NCBI GenBank assembly: GCA_013076295.1
Contig: RQOL01000906.1
Location: 1,426,001-1,490,000 of the forward strand
Direction of reading: 5' to 3'
DNA: 64,000 nt
Source of the DNA: Sanderia malayensis
Taxonomy: Eukaryota > Cnidaria > Scyphozoa > Semaeostomeae > Pelagiidae
Shown here: one piece after another, positions 51,101 to 60,582 of the stretch
How the letters are laid out: every line of letters starts with the position of its first letter
How positions within the stretch are numbered: the stretch's first letter is position 1
The notes under the pieces: model-generated
What the model was told of the DNA's origin: nothing
What the model saw: the letters and a program-made list of their open reading frames with translations, nothing else
Database searches by the model: none
Translations under genes and position numbers: made by a program

Positions 51101-54100
51101 CCATTGCAACTCATTTTCCAAATCCATCGCTGATAGTACATGTAACAAGACAGTGTACCAAGTATGGCATTGTTTCTGGCTGGCACTGTGCCGATTGCTG
51201 ATGGTACTGGTGTTAGTCTACTGCTCAACTGGGATGCATCCAACAATGCCTCGTCACCATCAGTCATGCGTGTATCAGTGAATTTCAACTCTTCTGGAAG
51301 AGTGTCGTATCTGAAATGGGAGGAAAGACAGTGTTTTTAGTGTAAGAATCACACTGATTGGGTGCTTTCGAATCGTAGATATGGTAGACCAATGAGGAGA
51401 AAGCAGATTACGAGGCATCGAATGGTGAAAGGGGTTCGAATAAAAAGACGTGATGAGATTTAACGGCTTGAATGGAAAGACATGCGATGAAAAAGGTAGA
51501 AATGAAGAAACGTGAGGCAATAAAGGTACAATTAAAAACATGAGATGAACAAGGTAAAAATTAAGAAACGTGGCCATGAGAAAGCATAAGATAATAAAGA
51601 TCCAAAATAGGAAAACAAGCGATGTCATATGACAGTTCCTATCCTGGATATAACGTTGTATCCTTTTAAGTTTAAACATGAACTGATCGATAAAACATAA
51701 ATATAATTTGCATTCGCTTACTTAACAAGTATTCTTTCCAGCGGTTTATCAAGAATAAGGACGCATTTTTTCTCTTTGGTCGTGAGAACGACAGATTTCG
51801 GTGGAGATTTCGACAAAGAATGCTGTTGTGAGAACAGTGGCTTTTTCAATGGAGCTTTCATGGAACTGAGAGAATTCTTCAGCTCAGATACAATCTAGGA
51901 AAAAACAAATAACTGCTTAAACGAGGCAACAGGAAGGATTAATGGACAAACTCGTTTCTAAAAACGAGCAAAACCAATGCAATTATATATGCGAATCAAC
52001 GACGATTGCTCGGTGCTACAAACCTTGTGTCGTTCAGTGCCTGCTGTGCCCCCAAGGAATGCTAATCTGACTACAACGCAAAGACCTTTAAAGACGAGTC
52101 GCAGCAGACAAAACGAATAAGGGGTCCTCTGTGTGCTTCTAAAAGATCAAAGAAAGAAGATAAATATCAATGATGAGTATGCTTTGTTTTCTGCTACAAG
52201 GTAAACACTTTGAGCACAGTTAAGATCTGATAAAAGGTGGGAGAGATGCACACCAAGCTTTACTGTAAAGGTAGAGGTGACTCACCTTGCGAGGAATCGG
52301 ATGTACGAATGATTTTCGAGGAGTACAAATGAGCTCCAGTCTCTAAGCATCCTGTTCAGGGTATTAAGTGCCGTTCTGCAAAATACTGAGTGGTAATGAC
52401 CATTGGACGATTGTAAGAAAAGGTTCTTCGATATTGGCCTGGAATGATAAGATTGGAATGCATAAAACACACGATTCAAAATTGGGCAACAGCAACAAAT
52501 ACAACTGAACTCTACTTTGCAGTTATTCTAGCACCAAGAACAAAGCACTAATATTGACACCATAGAAATGGTAACAAGAAGGATTGTGTTCCAATCATTG
52601 TTGCCTTCACCTCTAGCTTCAAACTGATCTCAGGTAGATAAACGTGATATTATTAAAGATATTAATAGACCATACCTGTCATTCTCAAGCAAAATACTAA
52701 TTCGATGACAGTGGAACCATTTCTGCCTGCAAGTAATTAATAAACGTAAATGCTTTGTAGCCAGATGTTAATAAAATGAACTACAATGATGGACAAAAGT
52801 CCTGGGACATTTCATTTCCTTCATCCCCTTCCTTCCCAAAGCAATGTTATCTCTAATAGCAGTCTTATACAATATCGACAAAAATTCCTTTTGCACGATG
52901 ATCACAAGGGTGTGATTGAGAGAACAACATTGTTTTACGGGGAGTGGAGGGTTGAATAAAACCCAGAAAAGGATCCCGGGTTGTTGGCTTTCTTTCCGCA
53001 ATTTTACGAGTGTACCAAAGACTTTTGTCCACTATTGCAGAACCCTTACAAAAGTTGGCAAATTCACCAGTATATATTCACAAAGCTAACAATTCTTACC
53101 ACTTCTTCGTGTCCAAGTGGATAATCGGTTTCCAAAACTCAGCAAATTGCGCCTCTTGAGACTTTGCTGATTTTCTGCAGAAACAATCGCAATCTATAAA
53201 CCTCTTTCTACTTTTGAGTAGGCTTGCATGATTTGTGAAGAATTTCAAAATGACTACGGCAGAAGACTTACTTTGCGCGTCCATGTTGCAAGGTCGGGAC
53301 CTAAAAAGACACAAGAACCAACCTTTGATTAGCTCGTAGAACACGACACTCACTTGGAAAAAATACAAAATATTCAATGATCTCTTTATATCTATTCTAC
53401 CCTGAACATTAGCAGAGCTTAGTGAGAGCTTAGTGAGAGCTTGTGGTCCTAAGCAGGGACTTCCTAAAGCTTGTACGAAATTGTAATTGTAATTGGATGT
53501 GGATTGGAACCTCGTTCGTGTAGTGTAGACACGACACGAACGAGGTATGTCTCAGCTATAAACACTCCCTCCTAACATTCTTGCATAATAATGTATTGTT
53601 TAATGCGAAGGGAACAGGAAAAATTATTGCGGCTTACTGGTGTTTTGGAATTCTGAGGCAGATGAAATAATGGCACACCATCCTTGGCACTGTCTGGTAT
53701 TGTCGTATAAGCTGGATTGATGGAAAAGAGTTGAAGTCGAACCAACAGCTCATCAGTGCTCAGAAGACTACAGATAAAACATTGTAGAATTAAACATAGG
53801 CAGGGTAAACATCAACACTCTATCCTCCATTCTTAATTTTACAGCTAATATGTGAGAGTGGCCTAAAGGCAAGACAATACACAGGGTTGTAAGGCCAACA
53901 TTTAACAATTAATCAATATCTATTAATTTCCAAGACGTGCCATGCATTACTGTGAGGCACAAGCTAGCAGTATGGAGACAAGACAATGATAGTACACTGA
54001 AACAAGTAAAGTCTAAGTAGGGTCTGTGTACAAGAAACAAAATAAAACCCTTTGCAGAACGGTCAAGTAGCTAATAAGCAGTATTTCCTCTGACAGAATT

Positions 54101-57100
54101 ATTCACAAATGCAGAAGGTATATTTACAAACCTCTTCATTGTCTGTTCAAACTTGGCGACTACCGTTTTTCTGAAGAAAAGAAGCAATGATAATTATCAA
54201 AAACTCTCATTATGGAAAATATATTTTTACGCTCCACATATCGTGTCACATTGAACAGGCGAGTTAGAAATTGAAACTAATTTACCGATATGTGCTAGTG
54301 AACTTCTGCTTTGATGTTATATCGACCAGAAAGTCGTACGAACCGCCGATGAACACATCCACGTGGGTCGTACGACTAGGAAAGAACAAATAAAAATTGC
54401 ATTGCAATGATTAAGGTTACAATTAACAATGAAGAACAATGACTCAGCAACAAAGGATGTTTCAATGCTGTTAAAAATAACAAAATAATCAGACTTACTT
54501 TACTTGATCCAAGGGCCAGCCCTGTGTGTGAAGAACGAAATCAGAAATTACTGAATGCAATAGTCAATAAAGAAGACAATGCTATTGAGTAACGCATGTT
54601 TCTCTCCCCTCCATTCTATTTACTATGCTAAATGTACACTTTTTTGTTGGTTCAAAGCGTTATATGTAATGGAAAGAACTTGATAGATTATAACTCGATT
54701 GGCAGTATAATCAAACTGGAATATATATGTCCATTTACCGCTTTTGCAATGTATCCAATAAGCACGTTCTCCTTCCACGGTAGAGTCAACGTAACCTCTA
54801 GCTGCGTACCATCTGAAAATGAAACAAAAACCATCTATAACGTAACACAGCACCGTGCCATGATGGCATAATGAAGTATTCAGCTAACTGAGAGCTTCCT
54901 GGCCGTGCATAATACCAAAAACGTAAACAAAACGATCTATTATAGATAACACATTTTACATAATCTTATGCAGGGAATGCTTAAGAGCAGGTAATAAATC
55001 TTTGTTAAATTCGCAACTACCTTTGGTGATTGCAACATTTTCGATTGAGTACCCTTCTCGCAAACGGACACTGAGAACGCTGTGAGTTAAGAAAAAACAT
55101 ATCAGGTTTCTACTATCTGATTCCCCTGCTAAAATTGCGCACACAATTGAGCCATGGGATATATCTAGCTGGCTGTGCATGGCATTTCAGTTGGTTCTCC
55201 TTGATAACAAAAATAGAGTCAGAGCCATCATGATTGAAGATGATGCTTGATGTTTGATTAAAGCAGCTCACAGAGCAATGAATAACATCGCAACGAGTGT
55301 TAATACCTGGCGATTCTGGTTTGAAGGTTCGTTTCCGTGTGTTTTATCGTCTCCATAGTTTGATGTTGCAGTGAACTGCTGAAAAGGTCAAAAATATTCC
55401 GAATAAACTAATGCACACAGCAATAGCAATAACGTATTTTAAAAACAACAAAGAGATATACATCTACAAATCATGAAACAAGACCGCATATCAAAACGAA
55501 CGAATAAAGAACCTCCAGGATGATATTCCTGTTCAAAACAAAAGAAGAAACAATAGCCTATTGTCTTTGGACAATAGAAGAAACAATAGCCTATTATTTG
55601 TTAATAATAGACTGCAATAGGGGATAATAGTCCTGGGACACCTAGGATTTTTGCAAGTCTCAGGTGTCCCAGGGTCTCCCAGGGTCTCCCAGGGACTTTT
55701 GTCCCCTATTGTGGATGCAAAATTTACGGGTTAAAATATGCGGGTTTTTACTGTAGAACCATGATTAATGTAGAGAAGACATGCTGTAGAAAAAGAGGTG
55801 CAGGGTACAAAGCCTTGCAGAGGCATAGCAGCCTACCTTTTCATCGCACTCGCCTTACTGAACGGGCGTCTTTTGGTCCAAAGCTTATCAGCTGCATCCT
55901 TTGATTCGATTTTCTCCTTATCTGCATCCGTATGGAAGTTCCAGCACAGAAGAGCATCGTGGTAGATATTCATTGGCTGGGCTTCTGCAAAAAAAGTTAC
56001 AAACGTAAGAGCTTGCGCGAGGTTGGGACTTTGGCAGAAACTTGGTAAAGCTCGAAGGAGCCTCTTGACAGAGCTTCATGGAGCTTGTTAGAACTTTGGC
56101 ATAAGCTTGGTAAAGCCCAAAGGAGCCTGTAAGAGCTTCATGGAGCTTGTTAGAACTTGTATTGCTTTACAAGTAGGTCCTGAGGCTCGTTCGAGCTTAT
56201 AAAAGCTCGTGACAACTTGACGGGGCTTACACTCGCTTACAGGACCTTTGTAAAAGCTTAGCGAGAGCTTGTGGTCCTGAGCACTTCCTAAAGCTTGTAC
56301 GAAATTGCATTCCGGATCTGGTTTGGATGCTCGTTCGTGTATTGTAGACACGAACGAACGAGGAATTGTCTCAGCTATAAACATTCCCTCTTAACACATT
56401 AGTTTGATAAATAAAAATGAAAATCCAACCAACCGTTTGCGTCTGTGTTTGATCTCTGGGTCGGATCTGTTGTATTAACCTGGAGTAGAAAGATTCAATA
56501 ATATTATAGAAACAGACACCCAAGACAACACACAACAATAATAGGTTATAGATCCGAGAAACGTTAGCACAGTTACTGTACAAAGAAACTGCATTTCAAG
56601 AACCCAAAGCACAAAACACATGAGATGCTTGATGGGGGGTTGCTTACCTTAGGACAAGAGCAAAGATATGCTCCAGATGTTGCCGAAGCAATGAACTGCA
56701 TCAGTGCAGTGTGTGGTGTATAACCAAATCTACAAAAAAAATAGCATATGATTTGGAAGAGAGCACATCAAATTACGTAATGAGTTATGTTAATATATGC
56801 AAGTGATTTCTCAAATGCTTGGATGTTAATGAAACATTGCAGCAATAGCGACGGTGCTTTAATAAGGATAATTACATGATTCAAAAAGACCATGAAATGA
56901 ATAAAAGATTCTAAAGATGCAATAAGGAGCACTGCAAACTGATGCATCAAACAATCTGATGAAACTGGTAAAACAAATCATATTTCCATTTGCTCACCCG
57001 TTGTCTTCATACTGACACGTGCTGCCGACTTGTAGAAATGAACATACAACAGTGCTTGCTCTCATCTGAGCTAAGACTTTATCAACAACTGATGCATCAC

Positions 57101-59396
57101 TGAGACTAAAAACACCATCTGTTACGATGACAAGACCTACGGAAAAAGTGATGAAGGGCACCATACATATATGAAATAAATATCTTTGTGATTGGATACA
57201 GGGAAACATCCATGTAATGGAGACAATTGGTAAAATCCCTCATATCAACAATTAAATTAAAAAGCAAATAATGAGATTTGCTTGACACTGTTGGTGTAGT
57301 GAAGAAAAACTTGCTGGAGATGCTTTGCTATGGACACTATTACATGGAAGACAAACACGAGAAGGCAGTAAGAAAACATATATAGACCAACTAATGGACA
57401 ATACAGGATGTTTGAAAGATGAACTTCCGATGGATGGAGGGAATGTGTCAGAAAAAGGAAAGCATATACTCGATCTGATGATGATAATGATGGGACCAAT
57501 GCTTTTGTGTGTTGTAGAAAAGTGTCTGTTGCATACAGGTTGCATTTGCAAAGAGATGACAAATTTTAAAAACAATTCAGCACAAAAATATCCGTTCATG
57601 GATACTTTTGTCTCAAAATGTCCCAAAACAAAAATGTTCGTTCATGGAGGTTTCACTATAATACCGCAAAAAGGTCCAATAAAATGTTGATACTGCCAAA
57701 CATTAGCTAGTTTGGCTAGTTAATGGATAAATACCTGCACTGGCATTATCTGGCAACAACTGCAATGCCAACAAAGCATCTCTGACCATCATGAACAGGC
57801 CAGATTCTGGATCGTGCAAAAACATCTCTTCAGAATCTCTGACTTCTGCTTCAGCTGACGATGTCTAAAAAAAGAATTCAAAAATAATTTTAAATTTACT
57901 GTTGGTTCTTGACGAATTCCGAACACACGTTTTCTTACATATCAGCATGTGTTAGCATACTGATATGTAAGAGCAAGGTTGCTCCAAATGGTACAAGATT
58001 GTTCTGCACGCAACAACAACACACAACTACCTTACCTTCCGGTGTTTCTTGGTTATTATATTTGCCATGTAATCTTCCAATGTCTGCAACTTGCTTTTGA
58101 CTTCATAGAGCAAATCGTACAGATTACCCTCGGTGGCACAGAACCCTTGCACAATTACCTGAAGGATGTTAGAATTCAATCGTATTAATTCATTTTCTCA
58201 AACAACAGAAAAGATCAATGATTGACAGAAAAGAAATGGTGATACAGTTGAATTCTGCTGAGTTCTACCCTAAATAACTGTGACTTTAAATTTCATTGAT
58301 TTTCAATACACATTGGATTTAGAATCTTTACCAGGAAACCCACTTAATTTAGATATTTGTTGAAACGGACCAGTTTCTTATCCAGCTTGAAGTTTCAACT
58401 TAACTAATTTGATTGTATTCGTAGTCAAACTTTTCAATCAGAACAATGACACAAAAGAAGCAATAAGCAATACATATTATTGCTTATTATTGCTTATTTC
58501 TTATGCTTATGCTTATTGCTTATTGCAATAGCAATACATTAATTAAATAAGCAATACATATTCCAACCTGGCATGTTTTGTTAGCCAGTGGTGTGTGAGC
58601 CAGAACTGTTATCACGAGCTCTGGTTGAAGCACCAAACTGCTACCAGGCACTGTAAACTAAAAAAGAAAAAAATTATTAATCAAATTTGCTGAATTGATA
58701 TCATGACAAGGTGGTGGACTTTTCACATGTTTGATTCATCATCAAAAAATGACATGCCAATCGAATAGAGAATCTATAAGTTCAGATACATACTGGCTCA
58801 ATTAAACCCATAATACAATTCATGAAACTGTCAAAAACTTCTTCGATCAACATCTCTCCAGTCTCCATGTTCTGAAACAGAAATATACTTGTAGTTTTGT
58901 AGTCAGAGAAGTGTAAACAAGCCTGTTTGTTGGCAATGTCATTTTAAAAAGAGTGCCTTACCACAGTTGCTTCTGACGGGCTGATATCCAAACAGAAAAC
59001 AAATCTATACTGTTTTCCAATAAATGTAATTTTCGTAGACGGTGCAAGCCGAAATGATTGAACATCATGAATATGAGAGACCTCAGGAAGAATTGACAAG
59101 ACTTCAAGTTCTTCGCGAGATGAAAGCTGTAAAACAATTGTTATATTATCACTTTAAAAGTAAACAAGAGGGAGTTTTTTCTTTCACTGCTGATAACTTC
59201 TGAAACTGCTTGCTTCTATTGGCAAAAAGAGCAATTAAAAAGCAAAAAAGCCCACCAGTTCTTCATCACTTTTTGAGTAAACAGTTGAATTGATATGCTG
59301 AAAGAACCATTGTGCTCTTATACTTCTGGAAATTCGGTATTCTTTTCCCATAAGAAGGAATACCCTTCCAGCATAATCTTCAACTTTCTCTGACAT
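31095..59396 (-). CDS. SZT2: SZT2, KICSTOR complex subunit
   Basis: A very large multi-exon gene with its first exon (59256-59396) and last exon (31095-31253) both present. The start MSEKVEDYAGRVFLLMGKEY matches the human N terminus, which has VFLLMKKDYRISR. Along the strand I recognise APSTKITFIGKQYRFV (58962-59126), GLVIVTDGVFSLSDASVVD (near 57000-57130), VRLREGYSIENVAITKG (55022-55080), MLRDWSSFVLLENHSYIRFL (near 52290-52360), QFVLFPPHNTL and ATEIWVEPQSGDV (50322-50580), PLFLHLTCSLRNKN (47219-47445), and LNAIKIIVKKIEWLLRDEIA (44546-46130). Human SZT2 has about 3,375 residues; I did not join every internal exon, so no total is given. SZT2 scaffolds KICSTOR (with KPTN, ITFG2 and C12orf66), which tethers GATOR1 to lysosomes and restrains mTORC1 when amino acids are low. 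Introns carry many MITEs and minisatellites. It is divergent from the unknown gene at 60583. Confidence 0.93.
31689..31905. repeat. 31-bp minisatellite, about seven copies
   Basis: Unit aagtggactaaaatgagtac followed by tgtcccatggt, repeated about seven times with few changes, in the SZT2 intron between exons 31442-31580 and 32046-32179. The unit contains the near-palindrome cccatggt. Conservation is highest in the middle copies and falls off at the right end (ctcatgat). Confidence 0.95.
36133..36369. mobile_element. MITE-like element with imperfect terminal inverted repeats
   Basis: The left arm, agactcgctacattgcgtcc, and the right arm (ggtgcaatgtagccagtct on the plus strand) are inverted copies over about 22 bp with three mismatches. 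Related words in both directions recur inside (agactcactacatgc, gggacgcaatgaagtgagtc), so the whole 237-bp stretch is a nested palindrome. It lies in an SZT2 intron and has no coding capacity. Confidence 0.65.
37531..37668. mobile_element. Foldback element with about 44-bp inverted arms
   Basis: The left arm (37531-37574, beginning actggtttccatatagtcgt) and the right arm (37625-37668, ending gactatatggaaaccagg) are almost perfect inverted complements separated by about 50 bp. Each arm itself contains the short direct repeat gagggtcg. It lies in an SZT2 intron about 90 bp from a coding exon. The structure is that of a small non-autonomous DNA transposon; the superfamily cannot be named from the arms alone. 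Confidence 0.85.
38311..38385. repeat. GTG/GTA trinucleotide microsatellite
   Basis: Runs of agt and ggt triplets (agtagtagtag, then ggtggtggtgg, then gtagtagtagtag) in an SZT2 intron. The reverse strand gives spurious threonine-rich frames. Confidence 0.9.
42653..42678. repeat. Short TTAGGG-like interstitial telomeric tract
   Basis: Four units in a row, reading TTAGGG, TTGGGG, TTAGGG, TTAGGG, plus a trailing gt, in non-coding sequence beside an SZT2 exon near 42700-43000. TTAGGG is the usual metazoan telomere repeat. Such short tracts arise by telomerase-mediated repair of breaks or by chance expansion. Confidence 0.75.
45152..45503 (-). repeat. SZT2: 27-bp coding minisatellite in SZT2
   Basis: About 13 copies of a 27-bp unit within the long exon at about 44548-46130. 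On the coding strand each unit specifies nine residues, SDAVTSLDR with variants SDAVTSSDR and SDAVTCLDR. The unit length is a multiple of three, so copy-number change keeps the frame. The flanking residues are acidic and low in hydrophobics, so the array sits in a disordered linker. The opposite strand is also open through the array (KDVTASDRS repeats), which is a by-product of the repeat, not a second gene. Confidence 0.95.
47987..48143. repeat. 24-bp tandem repeat, about six copies
   Basis: Unit aaaagctgctaccatttgtc followed by tctc, repeated about six times with point changes (acaacttg, ttctacaattt, accaattg). It lies in an SZT2 intron. The plus-strand frame it opens is a chance product of the repeat. 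Confidence 0.92.
49654..49838. mobile_element. Tigger/pogo-like MITE with AATTCGAAC termini
   Basis: The left end, cagtcaaatctgcatagttc, and the right end, which on the opposite strand reads cagtcaactctgtctaattc, form a 25-bp imperfect terminal inverted repeat ending in CAGT. Internally the word taattcgaac recurs several times. CAGT termini and repeated TTCGAA words resemble non-autonomous pogo/Tigger derivatives in many animal genomes. It is 185 bp long with no coding capacity, in an SZT2 intron. Confidence 0.7.
52784..53037. mobile_element. MITE-like element, CAAAAGTCC family, best-preserved copy
   Basis: The termini CAATGATGGACAAAAGTC and, on the opposite strand, CAATAGTGGACAAAAGTC make an 18-bp terminal inverted repeat with two mismatches. 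The body of about 254 bp shares aaagcaatgtt, gattgagagaac and gggttgaataaa with the copy at 17109-17340. It is in an SZT2 intron and has no open frame of note. Confidence 0.8.
53413..53580. repeat. Duplicated intronic element, copy A, with hairpin
   Basis: It shares ordered words with copy B at 56255-56400: agcttgtggtcct, cttcctaaagcttgtacgaa, ctcgttcgtgta, gtagacacga and gtctcagctataaaca. Near its middle cctcgttcgtgt and acacgaacgagg form a 12-bp perfect stem. It lies in an SZT2 intron. Confidence 0.8.
55615..55711. mobile_element. Short internally deleted copy of the CAAAAGTCC family
   Basis: Ends caataggggataatagtcct and cttttgtcccctattg are inverted complements with a few changes. The interior is reduced to cccagggtct repeats. 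At 97 bp it is the shortest copy, which suggests internal deletion as in typical MITE derivatives. It is in an SZT2 intron. Confidence 0.75.
56255..56400. repeat. Duplicated intronic element, copy B
   Basis: It matches 53413-53580 over nearly its full length, with the same stem words ctcgttcgtgt and acacgaacgaacgagg. Just upstream (56035-56255) the words gagcttcatggagcttgtta and aaaggagcctgtaagag recur, a local tandem duplication of about 60 bp that may be part of the same element. Confidence 0.78.
56995..59396 (-). other. SZT2: SZT2 N-terminal exons with VWA-like segment
   Basis: Exons at 59256-59396, 58962-59126, about 58800-58870, 58568-58658, 58030-58155, 57737-57862 and 56995-57132 encode the conserved N-terminal part. 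It runs from GRVFLLMGKEYRISR through LLALQLLPDNASA to GLVIVTDGVFSLSDASVVDK. The last segment (hydrophobic strand, TDG, then a helix) has the look of a von Willebrand A-like fold. A classical DxSxS metal site is not evident in the part I read. Exons between the first two and the last are placed by eye. Confidence 0.78.
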
Positions 59397-60582
59397 TGCC
59401 CTGCTAATATGCTAGTAACTTCCCTCCACCTATGACATCAACATGAACTATCTACGATACGAAGATAAAATCTACCGTGCACAAATCAACCAATGAACCA
59501 AAAGTCGGTCAGAGCTATTTATTTATCTACAGTTTTCTTTTCACATACCACATTACTGACGACAGAAAATTGCCTGATATTTGTAAAAGCAACTTAACGT
59601 GGTTTGTCGCATACGAGCACGCAATGCAATAGGAAGAAAATTAATTCAAGTGTCGTATCGTGTTGACTGAATTATCCCTCCCACCCTAGAATGGCAATTA
59701 CAGTCAGCACTTGCTATTTCTTGCCACAAAATGCGAGAGAAAGGTTTTTGGTCAGACACTTAGGACTTTTACAAAATTTACACGCATTCTGCAATGCTGT
59801 CTCTAGATGCTGTTATATTCATGTTCAATATTGCGGAAATTTTTTGGCACAGCGATGAGAAACGACTCTTGCACAAGAAAATATTGTTTGGGGGAAAGGT
59901 GGTTGCATTCTGGTCAAAGGGAGGAAGTGTCCCAGTAGTGTCCTGGGGACTTTTGTCCCCTCTTGCCATGATGCTTAGTCTTGCTCGAGAGTTCGATTTC
60001 ATCCGATATGTACTCGCAAGAGCTCATGGCAGTGCAACACCCAAGAGTCTGGGGGTAATGTTAAGGGTAGGAATCCAAGCGTAATTTTTTTAAATTTAAT
60101 TATTGTAGCTTTAATTAGTTGCATTGAAAAATATTTTATTAAAATTGTTAGAAAAAGTTATTTAATATTAAGGAAATAAAAAAGTAAAAAAATTACCAGC
60201 ATTCTGACAGAAATAAAATAGTAAATAGAAAGGTGAGTGAGTAAAATGTTAATAGAATTATCAAGCTTATCAAATTAATGTTTCGATTTGGCAGTTAGGA
60301 CTTTGAGCTAAAAAAAGTAGGCATCAAAAAAGCTTAAAATTCTACATTAGTTTTATTGCGTTGGATTGCCACATTGCTTGATTAGCATAACATGCCGCTG
60401 AAAAAAGGTCACATGACTAGTAAATGTGACGTCACATGAATCGCTTGGACAGATATGAAGCGATGTTTCAAAGAAACACTAAATATTTTCAGTTTACCTT
60501 GAGTTGGAGACACTGAAATATTCTCTGTTTAGATAGTGAATTATATAGAAGTTACATTCAAGAGCTGATTTCGAAGTGAAAC
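59397..60582. promoter_or_regulatory. Divergent promoter region, SZT2 / unknown gene
   Basis: About 1.2 kb separates the SZT2 start codon from the start codon of the unknown plus-strand gene. Two M-box/E-box sites TCACATGA occur at 60409-60416 and 60432-60439, and a CRE-containing palindrome TGTGACGTCACA at 60425-60436 overlaps the second. They are 144-174 bp upstream of the unknown gene and about 1 kb from SZT2. The stretch also holds a MITE-like copy (next entry), which separates these sites from SZT2. Confidence 0.55.
59744..59966. mobile_element. MITE-like element, CAAAAGTCC family, copy next to the SZT2 promoter
   Basis: The right end, cctggggacttttgtcccc, is well preserved; the left end near 59744-59775 (agacacttaggactttt) is diverged. 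The interior includes gcaatgctgtctctagatg and attgtttgggggaaaggtgg, matching the internal words of the family in inverted order. It has no coding capacity. Confidence 0.6.
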
